Assembly: GCA_910579755.1 (NCBI GenBank)
Contig: CAJTVB010000002.1
Coordinates: 62,001 to 126,000, forward strand
Length of the DNA stretch: 64,000 nt
Direction of reading: 5' to 3'
From: an uncultured Acetatifactor sp.
GTDB taxonomy: Bacteria > Bacillota > Clostridia > Lachnospirales > Lachnospiraceae
Shown in pieces: positions 1-10,200 of this stretch. Numbering within the stretch: the first letter of the stretch is position 1; each line of letters begins with the position of its first letter. The position numbers and the translations under genes are program-made. The notes beneath the pieces were generated by a model, which saw only the letters and a list, made by a program, of their open reading frames with translations, searched no databases and was not told the DNA's origin.

Positions 1-1860
1 GGGCTTTCCTCACCGGAGGATCTGTTTATCGATGAGGACAACATGCTGTACATAGCGGATACCGGCAACAGGCGCGTCATCAAGTATGATATCAACAGCG
101 GACAGGTGGCGGGGATTTTGGAAAACGGGGAGTTCACCGGTCCCAGAGGCGTCTATGTGACGGAAAACGGCGATATTTATGTGGCCGACACGGGGGCCAA
201 GGCCGTTTTGATTTTTGACAAGGATTTCAACCTGCTTAACAAGCTGACCCGGCCCGATGCGCCGATCTTTGCAGACACCAACTACGAGCCCAAGCGGGTG
301 GCTGTGGACGGAGGCGGTAATGTGTACCTGATCGGCGAGGGCGTGTACAACGGCGTGATCCAGCTGGCCAGAATAGGGGAGTTTTTGGGGTATTTTGCGG
401 TAAACGACGCTGATCTGACCTTTTCACAGCGTCTGCAGCAGCTGATTTTTACCAGGGCTCAGCTGGCCAATCTGGTGGACATTAATCCCACGGTATTTTC
501 CAATGTATTCGTGGACAGAAACGGTATTGTCTATACCGCCACCAGCGGCACCCACCGCAACGGCATGAAGAAGCACAGCACCAACGGCGGTAATATGTTT
601 AAAACAGATGTCTGGTCATTTGATGACCTGACAGATGTGTACGTGGACGGCGAAGGGCTTATCTACGCCTGCTCCGCCTCGGGCTATATTAACATTTATT
701 CTAAAAACGGAGAGGAGATCTTTGAATTCGGCTCCTATGTGACCACGGTGGATATTGCCGGGCTGTTTACCAGCCTGCCCTCTATCGCCGTGGATGTGGA
801 CGGCAATATCTGGGCGGTGGACGGCGCCAAGGGCTATCTGCAGTCTTTCCGGCCCACAGAATATGCGCAGACCGTATACACGGCCATGAACCTGTACGAG
901 GAAGGGCGCTACGAGGAGGCCATGGAGAAGTGGAACGAAGTGCTGCGGCTGAACCAGATGTCCGTGCTGGCACATAACGGTGTGGGCAAGGCCTATCTCC
1001 ACGCGGAGGACTATGAGGCGTCCCTGGAGCATTTCAAGGTGGCCAACAACAAGGAGTACTATTCGCAGTCCTTCTGGGAGGTGCGAAATACCTGGATTCA
1101 GAAGTGGATGGGGCTGGTTTTGGGGCTGCTCATAGGTCTGCTTGTGCTAAGGGGGATTGTGAAGGCCGTAGACAAAAGGCACGGAGGGCGTCTGGCCCAG
1201 GCAAAGCTGAAGGCTCATGCCAGGGCGGAAACCATTCCCATATGGAAGGATATTCTCTATGCCCTGAAAACGCCCAGACATCCCATGGACTGCTACTACG
1301 AGATCCGCAGGTACAGACAGGGCTCCGTTGCCGCGGCAACAGTGATATATGCATTGTTCTTTATTGATTTTATGGCCTATAAGACGGTGAAGGGCTTTAT
1401 CTACCAGACAGTGAAGGTGGAGAATATGGACATAGGATCAATCGTGCTGGGATTTTTCGTTTTGCTGGGTCTGTTTATTATCTGTAATTATCTGGTAACC
1501 AGCATCAACGACGGGGACGGAACCTTCCGGCAGATCTTTATGATCCCGGCCTACGGCCTGATGCCTGTTATGATCGCCCTGCTGGCGGTGACCTGTGTGT
1601 CCTATGTGCTGACCTATAATGAATCGTTCCTGCTGACGCTGGCGCTGCTGATCGGAGTTGTCTGGAGCATTGTCACCATCTTCATCGGTCTGCAGACAGT
1701 TCATGATTATACCTTTGGGGAGACCGTAAAAAGCGTCATCCTGACGGTGGTGTTTATGATCATTGTGGCGGTGATCGGCATTATTATCTCCATCATGTGG
1801 AACAGCCTGTATACCTTCCTTACTTCCGTCGGAAAGGAGATGATCCAGAATGTTTTTTGA
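1..1860 (+). CDS. NHL-repeat / TPR / Yip1 membrane protein (5' partial)
   Basis: The reading frame is open from base 1 (Gly-Leu-Ser-Ser before the first Met at 43), so the true start lies left of the window. The N-terminal two fifths is an NHL-type beta-propeller with repeated blades such as LYIADTGNRRVIKYD and IYVADTGAKAVLIFD. A TPR-like helical pair follows (about bases 870-1070, with A..LYEEGRYEEAMEKW), then one membrane segment near 1110-1165 and a Yip1-like bundle of about five membrane helices (1320-1850). It probably acts at the membrane with an outward-facing propeller. Its stop overlaps the start of the DUF5696 gene by 11 bases, so the two are translationally coupled. This pair beside sugar permeases is a recurring arrangement, but its role in uptake is not established; a glycan-sensing or assembly role is inference. 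Confidence 0.8.
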   Translation, partial: GLSSPEDLFIDEDNMLYIADTGNRRVIKYDINSGQVAGILENGEFTGPRGVYVTENGDIYVADTGAKAVLIFDKDFNLLNKLTRPDAPIFADTNYEPKRVAVDGGGNVYLIGEGVYNGVIQLARIGEFLGYFAVNDADLTFSQRLQQLIFTRAQLANLVDINPTVFSNVFVDRNGIVYTATSGTHRNGMKKHSTNGGNMFKTDVWSFDDLTDVYVDGEGLIYACSASGYINIYSKNGEEIFEFGSYVTTVDIAGLFTSLPSIAVDVDGNIWAVDGAKGYLQSFRPTEYAQTVYTAMNLYEEGRYEEAMEKWNEVLRLNQMSVLAHNGVGKAYLHAEDYEASLEHFKVANNKEYYSQSFWEVRNTWIQKWMGLVLGLLIGLLVLRGIVKAVDKRHGGRLAQAKLKAHARAETIPIWKDILYALKTPRHPMDCYYEIRRYRQGSVAAATVIYALFFIDFMAYKTVKGFIYQTVKVENMDIGSIVLGFFVLLGLFIICNYLVTSINDGDGTFRQIFMIPAYGLMPVMIALLAVTCVSYVLTYNESFLLTLALLIGVVWSIVTIFIGLQTVHDYTFGETVKSVILTVVFMIIVAVIGIIISIMWNSLYTFLTSVGKEMIQNVF

Positions 1861-4270
1861 TAAAAGAAAAAAAGGCAGAAAAATGGTCCTGGCGTTGATT
1901 CTGGCCGTGGGACTGGGGTCAGCCTCCATTCCCGCCCGGGCCTATGTGTCCACCAACCGGGATACGGGGACGGCTCCCGAACGGGCGGAGTATACGCCGG
2001 CTGAATATGAGGATTATGAGCTTTTGCTGGAGACTGGCACCGTGAAATATTACTGGCGGGAGGATCGGGATGTGCTGGCAGTGGTGGATAAGCAGACCGG
2101 GTACTGCATCAAGACCGGCGCGGATCTGCCTTTTCCCGGGGACGTGAAGGATGCGGTGAGAGCCCTGGAAAAAGCGGACGCTTCTTTGGAGGAGATTCTG
2201 GAGGCGGCGGAAAGCTATCCCGACGATCTGAACAGTACTTATGTGGGAATCGCCAACTCCCTGATCACGCTGGAATATTATGACAGCGATAAGATTAAAT
2301 ACATTTCCTCCGCCTCGGAGGAGGACGCAGAATCTGCCTTAAGCAAGGTGGAGGAGGGAAAATATTGTCTGGACATTCAGTTTCGGAAGCCCCAGGTACA
2401 GATGAAGGTGTATCTGACGCTGGGGGAGGACAGCATCGATTACTATATCCCCTTTGAGGAAATGTCCGGAAGCGGCCTGAACAGTCTGGCGGCGGTGGAT
2501 ATCACGCCCTTTCTGGGCGCCAGCGGAGGCCGCATGAATGTGATGAATCCGGAGACCATGGAGTGGGAGACAGTGGACAGCTACCGGGTGCCGGGCTATG
2601 TGCTGGTTCCTGACGGCAGCGGAAGCCTGATTCGGTTTGTGGACAATACCTCCGTGTTCAACCCCTATGAGGGCGACGTATACGGCAAGGATTACGCCAC
2701 GGAAACCAACTACAGCTTTGCCTATTATGACGATGTTCCGGTGAAGGATCCGGTGATGCCGGTGTTCGGCATTGCCCACGGAAACGGGCAGATGGCCTTT
2801 GCGGCCTGGGCAAATCAGGGTGCGGAATATATGGACATCGTGGTAAATCCCGATGGCACCAAGGCTACCACCTACACCTGGGCCTATCCCAGATTTGAGC
2901 TGAATATCAACTATTATCAGCTGTACGACGAACAGGGCAGCGGCTTTTTCAAGCAGATGGATGAGATTTACCGCTATGATATTGACATGACCTATGCCTT
3001 CCTGTTTGGGGACGGAAGCGACGGTACGCCTGCCGCCGATTACACTGGCATGGCCAGAGTTTACAGAGAGTACCTGATCCGCCAGGGAGAGCTGACGGTG
3101 AGGGAGCCTGACAGCCAGGATATTCCCATTCGTCTGGATTTCATTATGGCGGATTCCAAGAGCGGCATTGTGGGCAGCACCCAGGTAGAGGTGACCAATA
3201 CGGAGGATGTAAAGGAGATTCTGGAGCAGGTGATGTCCAGGGGCGTCACCAATATCAATTCGGGACTGCTGGGGTGGCAGAAGGGCGGGGAGAGCCTGTC
3301 CAAACCCTGGAAGATGAAATTTTCCGGCGCTGTGGGCAGCAGGGGAGATTTTAAAGAGCTGATCGAAGAGTTTGCCGGAAAGGGAATAGATATTTCCCTG
3401 TCCCGGGACACGGTGACCATCAACCGGAAAATGGTAAATTATTACAACACGGCGGTAAAATGTATCAGTGACTGGTACCTGAGCATTGACAAGAGCGCTA
3501 TCCTCCCGGACAATGTCCCCACCGCACTGTTCAGCTATGCCACGCCGGTGAAGACGGCTGAATGGACAAAGAAGCTGGCAGACCAGGTATCCGGATTTTC
3601 CAACAGTCTGACGCTGACCAATATGCCCCATGTGCTCACCTCCAACTGGAGCCGGGACGGCGTGGTCACCAGTCTGACGGAAAGCGTGGAGCTGTACAGA
3701 AGCACTCTGGAGCAGATCCGGCAGGAGACCAGGCTGAATCTGGAAAATCCCAACAGCTACCTGTGGAAATATACGGACCGGTATCTTCAGGCTCCGGTGG
3801 GAAGCTCCCAGTTTATCTTTGAGACGGACGCGGTGCCTTTTCTGGAAATGGTGCTTCACGGAACCATGGAGCTGTACGGCCCCTACGCAAACTTTTCCTT
3901 TTACACCCAGGACTGTATCCTGCAGATGATCGACTATAATATTTCGCCGTCCTTCATCCTGTCCAGGGAGCCCTCCTACAAGCTGGGGGATACCTTTTCC
4001 GCTAATTTTTATTCCACGGAATACACCCTGTACGAGGATCTGATTCAGACGGTGTACAGCCAGGTCAACGGTGCCTTGGGCCAGGTCCAGGGCTTTGAAT
4101 GGACCAATCGTCTGGTGCCCGAGGACGGAGTGGTGATCAATGTGTATCAGAAGGATCAGGAGACCAGATATATCATTATCAATTACACGGAGCATGAGGT
4201 GACATACCAGGGAATCACCGTCAGGCCGGAGAGCGCGGCGGTAAAGAAAGGAGTGACAGGCAATGGCTGA
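1850..4270 (+). CDS. DUF5696-type exported protein of a glycan uptake operon
   Basis: An 806-residue protein with a basic N-terminus and a hydrophobic segment (MVLALILAVGLGSASIPARA) that looks like a Sec signal peptide cut near ARA-YV. No lipobox cysteine is seen. The rest is soluble and aromatic-rich, including VPDGSGSLIRF and a region around residues 440-560 that looks like a TIM-barrel-like core; this matches my recollection of DUF5696 proteins. It overlaps the NHL/Yip1 gene by 11 bases and the first permease gene by 8, so the block is one transcription unit. Function is unknown. Position between a membrane propeller protein and sugar permeases, with glucanases downstream, suggests a cell-surface role in glycan binding or processing (inference). 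Confidence 0.75.
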   Translation: MFFDKRKKGRKMVLALILAVGLGSASIPARAYVSTNRDTGTAPERAEYTPAEYEDYELLLETGTVKYYWREDRDVLAVVDKQTGYCIKTGADLPFPGDVKDAVRALEKADASLEEILEAAESYPDDLNSTYVGIANSLITLEYYDSDKIKYISSASEEDAESALSKVEEGKYCLDIQFRKPQVQMKVYLTLGEDSIDYYIPFEEMSGSGLNSLAAVDITPFLGASGGRMNVMNPETMEWETVDSYRVPGYVLVPDGSGSLIRFVDNTSVFNPYEGDVYGKDYATETNYSFAYYDDVPVKDPVMPVFGIAHGNGQMAFAAWANQGAEYMDIVVNPDGTKATTYTWAYPRFELNINYYQLYDEQGSGFFKQMDEIYRYDIDMTYAFLFGDGSDGTPAADYTGMARVYREYLIRQGELTVREPDSQDIPIRLDFIMADSKSGIVGSTQVEVTNTEDVKEILEQVMSRGVTNINSGLLGWQKGGESLSKPWKMKFSGAVGSRGDFKELIEEFAGKGIDISLSRDTVTINRKMVNYYNTAVKCISDWYLSIDKSAILPDNVPTALFSYATPVKTAEWTKKLADQVSGFSNSLTLTNMPHVLTSNWSRDGVVTSLTESVELYRSTLEQIRQETRLNLENPNSYLWKYTDRYLQAPVGSSQFIFETDAVPFLEMVLHGTMELYGPYANFSFYTQDCILQMIDYNISPSFILSREPSYKLGDTFSANFYSTEYTLYEDLIQTVYSQVNGALGQVQGFEWTNRLVPEDGVVINVYQKDQETRYIIINYTEHEVTYQGITVRPESAAVKKGVTGNG

Positions 4271-5204
4271 GAAAGCTGTAAAAAATACAGTGAAAGAAAA
4301 ACCCACAAGGAGCGGGCGGACAAAAAGCTATGAGAAGCGTCAGAACCGCCTCGGCTATGCCTTTATGGCGCCCTGGATCGCAGGTTTTTTGCTGTTTACC
4401 CTGTTCCCCTTCGGCGCTACCATCGTCCTGAGCTTTTGTAATGTGAGCACCAATGTCACCGGCTATAATATTTCCTTTGCGGGTCTGGAGAATTATTACA
4501 CGGCCTTTTTCCGCAACACGGAGTTTGTGCCGGCTCTGGGATCCTTTCTGGGCATGGTTATTCCCTATACCTTTGTGATTTTGGTGGTATCCTTTGTGAT
4601 GGCTTATCTTTTGAACAAGATCCAGCTGGGCAAGGGGTTGATGAGAACTATTTATTTCCTGCCCGTGATCATTATGTCCGGGCCGGTCATGAGCCAGATT
4701 CTGGATAAAGCCGACGAGACGGTGCAGGCGGCACAGGGGCTGTACAACGGTTATGAGGGAGTGCTGATCCTGAATATGATCCGCAGCTATTCCCCCCGGA
4801 TCGCCATATTCATGGAAGGAATTTTTGACCAGCTGACCATGATTTTGTGGTTTACGGGAATCCCTATCGTGCTGTTTGTCAGCGGCCTGCAGCGCATCAA
4901 TATCTCATTGTACGAGGCGGCGAAGATCGACATGGCCAACGAATGGCAGATCCTGTGGAAGATCACGATTCCCATGATCAAGCCCACGGCTCTGGTGGCG
5001 GTGATCTTTACCATTGCCCAGCTGGGCACCTATGACACCAGCGCTATCTATTCCCTGATCAAGACGGCCACCAACAATACCAACGGCGGTTTCGGCTTTG
5101 CCGCCACCTATTCCTGGATCTACTGTATCGTTGTGCTGATCGTTATCGGACTGGCGGTTTTGCTGTTCCGGGACCGGCCGCCCAAGAGAAGAGATATCTG
5201 GTAA
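4263..5204 (+). CDS. Sugar ABC transporter permease (MalF type)
   Basis: A 313-residue inner-membrane permease of the binding-protein-dependent sugar importer class, with a cytoplasmic basic N-terminus and about six membrane helices. The EAA loop that contacts the ATPase is visible as YEAAKIDMANEWQILWKI. The ATG overlaps the end of the DUF5696 gene by 8 bases. It pairs with the permease gene that begins 12 bases downstream. No ATPase or solute-binding gene is in this operon within the window. Neighbouring glucanases suggest beta-gluco-oligosaccharides as substrate; that is inference. Confidence 0.9.
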   Translation: MAEKAVKNTVKEKPTRSGRTKSYEKRQNRLGYAFMAPWIAGFLLFTLFPFGATIVLSFCNVSTNVTGYNISFAGLENYYTAFFRNTEFVPALGSFLGMVIPYTFVILVVSFVMAYLLNKIQLGKGLMRTIYFLPVIIMSGPVMSQILDKADETVQAAQGLYNGYEGVLILNMIRSYSPRIAIFMEGIFDQLTMILWFTGIPIVLFVSGLQRINISLYEAAKIDMANEWQILWKITIPMIKPTALVAVIFTIAQLGTYDTSAIYSLIKTATNNTNGGFGFAATYSWIYCIVVLIVIGLAVLLFRDRPPKRRDIW

Positions 5205-5216
5205 GGGGGAAGAAAC

Positions 5217-6170
5217 ATGAAGGGAATAAAATCGAAAGAAATAAGCGGGAAAAAGAGCTTTCGGAAGCACGATTTGAAGTGGTGGAGAAACAAGATTGCC
5301 AGATGCGCGGTTTATTTTGTGCTGATCTGCGTGGGATTTGTCTATCTGGAGCCGATTTTTGAAATTATTGCAAAAACCTTTATGTCCACGGAGGACATTA
5401 TCGATCCGTCGGTAAACTGGGTGCCCAAGAGTCTGTCTCTGAACAATCTGAAGGTGGCATCCACAGTGATGAAGGCAGGTCCTACCCTGCGAAATACCAT
5501 ATTGTGGTCCGGCGGAATGGCCCTTGCCCAGACGCTTGTGTCTGCCATGACCGGGTATGCCTTTTCCCGATATGATTTTAAGTTCAAGGGCTTTTGGTTT
5601 GTGATGATTGTCCTGGCGTTTATTATTCCCACGCCGGTGACCATGATTCCCAGACTGATGATGTTTGTGACCGTACAGGAGGCCACGGCGCTTCAGCTGA
5701 TCGGCACGGCGATTCCCCAGGTAAGCATGGCGGTGCTTGGCCAGGGAGTGTATTCCACGGTGCTGATCCTGATTTTTTACACGGCCTTTAATATGATTCC
5801 CAGGGTGCTGGACGAGGCGGCCCAGATCGACGGGGCTTCCTCTCTGAAGATTTTCTGGTTTATTGTGGTGAAAATGTCCGCCACCACCATATTGGTGGTA
5901 TTCCTGTTCTCCTTTGTGTGGAACTGGAACGAGACTTATATCACGGGCACGCTGCTTAGGGGAAATATTGAACTCCTGCCGTCAAAGCTGAATATGTTCA
6001 ACAGTGAATTCAGCAGTCTGGTGTCGGCACAGGGCGGCGCCTTCCGGCTGAACAAGGCATATAAGATGGCGGCCACGCTGATCTCCATTTCTCCGTTGCT
6101 GTTGTTATATGTATTTGTGCAGAAGCAGTTTATCCAGGGCATTGAGAACACGGGGATTACCGGTGAATAA
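5217..6170 (+). CDS. Sugar ABC transporter permease (MalG type)
   Basis: A 317-residue carbohydrate permease of the MalG class with about six membrane helices and the EAA loop DEAAQIDGASSLKIFWFI. The C-terminus FVQKQFIQGIENTGITGE is typical of the family. A ribosome site (AAGGGGGAAG) precedes the ATG, only 12 bases after the partner permease. It should form a heterodimer with that protein and an unlinked MsmX-type ATPase. The next gene (GH16 lipoprotein) begins 20 bases after its stop, which supports one operon for uptake and degradation of the same polysaccharide. Confidence 0.9.
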   Translation: MKGIKSKEISGKKSFRKHDLKWWRNKIARCAVYFVLICVGFVYLEPIFEIIAKTFMSTEDIIDPSVNWVPKSLSLNNLKVASTVMKAGPTLRNTILWSGGMALAQTLVSAMTGYAFSRYDFKFKGFWFVMIVLAFIIPTPVTMIPRLMMFVTVQEATALQLIGTAIPQVSMAVLGQGVYSTVLILIFYTAFNMIPRVLDEAAQIDGASSLKIFWFIVVKMSATTILVVFLFSFVWNWNETYITGTLLRGNIELLPSKLNMFNSEFSSLVSAQGGAFRLNKAYKMAATLISISPLLLLYVFVQKQFIQGIENTGITGE

Positions 6171-6189
6171 CGGGAAAGGAGTTTCAGGC

Positions 6190-7254
6190 TTGAAGAGAAG
6201 ATTTCTTGCGGTCCTTCTGGCGGCGGCGCTGGCTGCCGGAATGGCAGGCTGCGGACAAAAGGAAGGAGAGCCTGGCGAAAAGGGAGCGGCTTCCGGCCAT
6301 GGTGCGGAGACCTCTGATCCGGAAGCGGAAGCCGCCGGCCAGGAGGCGCAGGCTTCCGCTTCCGATCAGGGAACGCAGTATCACACAGGCACCAAGGTTT
6401 CCAGGGCTTATGTAGATCCCTCTCAAACAGCTTCCTTTCAGGAGGAACGGAAGGCAGGAGGCTTTGAGTATGACAGAGAAGCCCTGACCTGGGAGCTGGT
6501 ATGGGCGGACGAGTTCGATTATGAGGGCGAACCGGATCCGGAGAAGTGGAGCTATGATGTAGGCGGCGGAGGCTGGGGAAATAACGAGCTGCAATATTAT
6601 ACCAGGGGCGATAATGCTGCGGTGACAGACGGGTGTCTGGTAATCCAGGCCCGGAAGGAGACCGTGGGGGGCCGGGAGTATACCTCCGCCAGGCTGGTGA
6701 CCCGGGAAAAGGGAGACTGGCTGTACGGCAGGATTGAGATCCGGGCAAAGCTGCCCTCGGGACTGGGAACCTGGCCTGCGGCCTGGATGCTTCCTACGGA
6801 CTATAAGTACGGCAGCTGGCCTGCTTCCGGGGAGATCGACATTATGGAGCATGTGGGGTATGACCAGGATGTGATTGTGCAAAGCGTGCATAATCAGAAA
6901 TTTCACGGAGGCCAGTCCCGCAGCGGCAGCTATCCTATTGCCGGGGTCAGCGAGGATTTTCATGTGTATACGGTGGAATGGCTGCCGGATATGCTGATCT
7001 TTGGCGTGGACGGGGAGGAGCTTTTTACATATGACCCGGAGAGCTATTCTCAATATCCTACCTATGAGCTGTGGCCCTTTGACAAGAGGATGCATATTTT
7101 GCTGAATCTGGCCTTCGGGGGAGACTGGGGCGGCGCCAGGGGCACAGAGGATTCTTATTTCCCGGTGGAGTATTATGTGGATTATGTGAGAGTATATCAG
7201 AGTCCGGAGATTATGGAGCTGACCGGACAGGAGATGGAATTAAGCAATGAATGA
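6190..7254 (+). CDS. GH16 endo-beta-glucanase lipoprotein (laminarinase-like)
   Basis: The start chosen is TTG at 6190, placed 8 bases after GAAAGGAG (6174-6181). It gives a clean lipoprotein signal, MKRRFLAVLLAAALAAGMAG followed by Cys. Upstream in-frame Met codons lie inside the permease gene. After a Ser/Ala/Glu-rich linker (to about residue 95) comes a GH16 domain with WADEFDYEGEPDPEKW and the catalytic motif E215-I-D217-I-M-E220. The conserved DIME-type spacing, with Met in the motif, fits beta-1,3(1,4)-glucanases. It should be anchored to the outer face of the membrane and cut beta-1,3-linked glucan for the adjacent importer. Exact linkage specificity cannot be read from sequence. Confidence 0.88.
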   Translation: MKRRFLAVLLAAALAAGMAGCGQKEGEPGEKGAASGHGAETSDPEAEAAGQEAQASASDQGTQYHTGTKVSRAYVDPSQTASFQEERKAGGFEYDREALTWELVWADEFDYEGEPDPEKWSYDVGGGGWGNNELQYYTRGDNAAVTDGCLVIQARKETVGGREYTSARLVTREKGDWLYGRIEIRAKLPSGLGTWPAAWMLPTDYKYGSWPASGEIDIMEHVGYDQDVIVQSVHNQKFHGGQSRSGSYPIAGVSEDFHVYTVEWLPDMLIFGVDGEELFTYDPESYSQYPTYELWPFDKRMHILLNLAFGGDWGGARGTEDSYFPVEYYVDYVRVYQSPEIMELTGQEMELSNE

Positions 7255-7273
7255 GAGGACAGGAGGAACTGAA

Positions 7274-10200
7274 ATGAGCCAGTATACATTGTCCGGCAAT
7301 CGATTTATTATAGAAAATTATGACCGGGTTCCGGCATTTTCCAGCTTTCTGCCGGGGCTGGCCGGGGTGAAGGGAATTCCCCTCTGGGCCTTTTATACCA
7401 ACAGAGGCCAGGGGATCAACAGCTTCGGCGTACATCATAAGGGGAATGCCATTATGGAATTTCACCCTGCCAACACGGCTTACGAGAGGACGCCGGTGAA
7501 GGGCTTCCGCAGCTTTATACGGGTGAACGGGGATTTTTATGAGCCCTTTTGCGCCTATGACCCGGCGGCCTGCCGCCGGATGGAGATCGAGAGAAATGTC
7601 CTTTCCATCCGGGAAGAGAGCCGGGGGCTTTCAATGATTGTGGAATATATGATTCTGCCCTCTGAAAATATCGGCGCTTTGGTTCGGCACGTGACGGTAA
7701 AAAATATTTCGGAAAAGGAGTTGGAGCTGGAGCTTTTGGACGGCATGCCCCAGATCATTCCTTACGGAATTCAGAACGGGCAGTACAAAGAGATGTCGAA
7801 CCTGTTCAAGAGCTGGGCGGACATCAAAAACATTGATGCACATGTGCCTTTGTATACCATGCGGGCCTCCAGCGACGATTCCGCGGAGGTTTCGGAAATC
7901 CAGGGCGGATATTTTTATTGTGCCGTGGAAGACGGAAGGCTTTTGCCGGTGATCTATGACAAAAGTGCTGTTTTTTCCTATGACGATTCTCTGGCGGTTC
8001 CGGTGAGGTTCCTGGAAAAGGGACTGGGGGGAGTGCTGGAGGAGGAGCAGTGCTTTGCCAACAAGGTTCCCTGCGCGTTTATTCCCTTCCGGAAAACGCT
8101 GGCGGCGGGGGAGAGCTTTTCCTTTGCGGCATACTGCGGATATGCGGCTTCCGTAGGGTTTTTGAATCAAAAGGCGGCGGATTTCTGCCGGCCCGGCTAT
8201 GTGGAGGAAAAGGAGAAGGAGGCCAGGGCGCTGGCGGATTCCTTTACCAGCGATGTGAGAACCCACACTGCGGATCCGTTGTTCGATCAGTATATGGAGC
8301 AGTGCTATCTGGACAATTTCCTTCGGGGCGGATATCCCTTCCTGATCGGCAGGGGGGAAAAGAAAGCCGTGGTCCATCTGTTCAGCAGAAAGCACGGGGA
8401 TCCGGAGCGGGATTACAATTTCTTTTCCACCGCGGGAGAATATTATTCTCAGGGCAACGGCAATTATCGGGATGTGTGCCAGAACCGCAGAAACGATGTG
8501 TTTTTCAATCCCGGCATGGGAGACTTTAACGTGCGCTGCTTTTACAGTCTGATCCAGATGGACGGCTATAATCCTCTGGAGATCCGGCCCTGTACCTTTG
8601 TAATCGACGGGGAAAGGCGGCAGCAGGCCCTGGAAATCATAAAGAAGTATGTGGAGGATCCTGGGGGGCACCTGGCCGGGCTTCTGGAAAAGCCCTTTAC
8701 GCCGGGGCAGATCACCAATCTGATCGCCGGCCATCAGCTGACGGTAAAGGGGGAAGAGACAGATCTGGTGGAGGAGCTTTTGCCCCTGGCGGATCAGCGG
8801 ATAGAAGCCGGCTTTGGGGAAGGCTATTGGTCCGATCACTGGGATTACAATCTGGACCTGGTGGAAAATTATCTGTCGGTTTATCCGGAGAGGAAGGAAG
8901 CACTGCTTTTTGGGGACGAGAGCTATCGGTTTTATGATAGTGCGGGGGTGGTGAGACCCAGGAGCGATACCTATGTGATCAGCAAGGGGAAGGTGCGTCA
9001 GTATGGCTCCATGTACCATTGCGGGGAAAAGGATGCCCGGCCCGGTTTTCGGGCGGACGGCACCAACTGGCTCAAGGATTCCTCCGGCAGGGAGGTAACC
9101 ACCAATCTGTTCGGCAAGATGCTCACCCTGGCGGTAAATAAGTTCGCGTTGCTGGATCCCTTCGGCATGGGAATCGAGATGGAGGGCGGCAAGCCGGGAT
9201 GGAACGATGCCATGAATGGTCTGCCCGGGCTGTTTGGCAGCAGTATGCCCGAAACCCTGGAGCTTAAGAGGCTGGTGGATTTTATGGCCGGGGCGCTCTG
9301 CCCGCAGGAGAAGCATTCAGAAGAGAAGAGCAGTCCGGAGGGTAAGGAGAACCCGGAAGAAAAGAGCAGCCCAGAAGAAGAGAACCGCCAGTCTGCGGGA
9401 GAACTGACGGGAGAGATGGAGCTGCCCGCGGAGCTGGCAGATTTTATGAGAGAGATCCGAAAGGCTCTGGGAGAAGGGCTTTCCGATTTTGATTACTGGG
9501 ATCGAACCGCCTGTCTGCGGGAGGGTTTCCGGGAAAGGATCCGGCTGTGCGTCACCGGCGAAACCCATACCATAACCTTCGGGGAGCTGTCGGAGGTTCT
9601 GGAGGCATTCCGGGTCAGACTGGACGGAGCCGTGGAAAGGGCCATGGAGGCGGGGAAGGGCATTATGCCCACATACTATACCTATGAGGCGGTGTCCTAT
9701 GAAGAGGTGAAGAATCCGGACGGCACTCCCCGGATCAGCCCCTACGGGCTGCCCGGCGCTCATGTGAAGGCTTTTGCCCAGGTACAGCTTCCCTGTTTTC
9801 TGGAGGGGCCTGCCAGAATGCTTGCAGCCTGCGGCAGGCAGGATCAGGACACGGCCAGAGCCATGTATACAAAAATCAAAGAGACCGATATTTATGACCG
9901 GAGTCTGAAAATGTATAAAACCTCGGAATCCCTGGAAGGAATGTCCATGGAAAACGGCCGGGTCAGAGCATTCACTCCCGGGTGGCTGGAGAGGGAGAGC
10001 GTGTTCCTGCATATGGAATACAAATATTTCCTGGGGCTTTTGAAGGCCGGTCTGTACGATGAATTTTATGAGGCCATAGGGAATGCGCTTATTCCTTATC
10101 AGGATCCGGAGGTATACGGAAGGAGTATTTTGGAAAATTCCTCGTTTATTGCTTCCAGTGCAAATCCGGACGCTTCCGTCCGAGGCCGTGGCTTTGTGTC

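Noticed and set aside
2339..4306. 655-residue open frame on the minus strand across the DUF5696 gene
   Set aside because: Antisense to a clear gene, no ribosome site, and composition of a shadow frame (His/Leu/Arg-rich); no recognisable domain.
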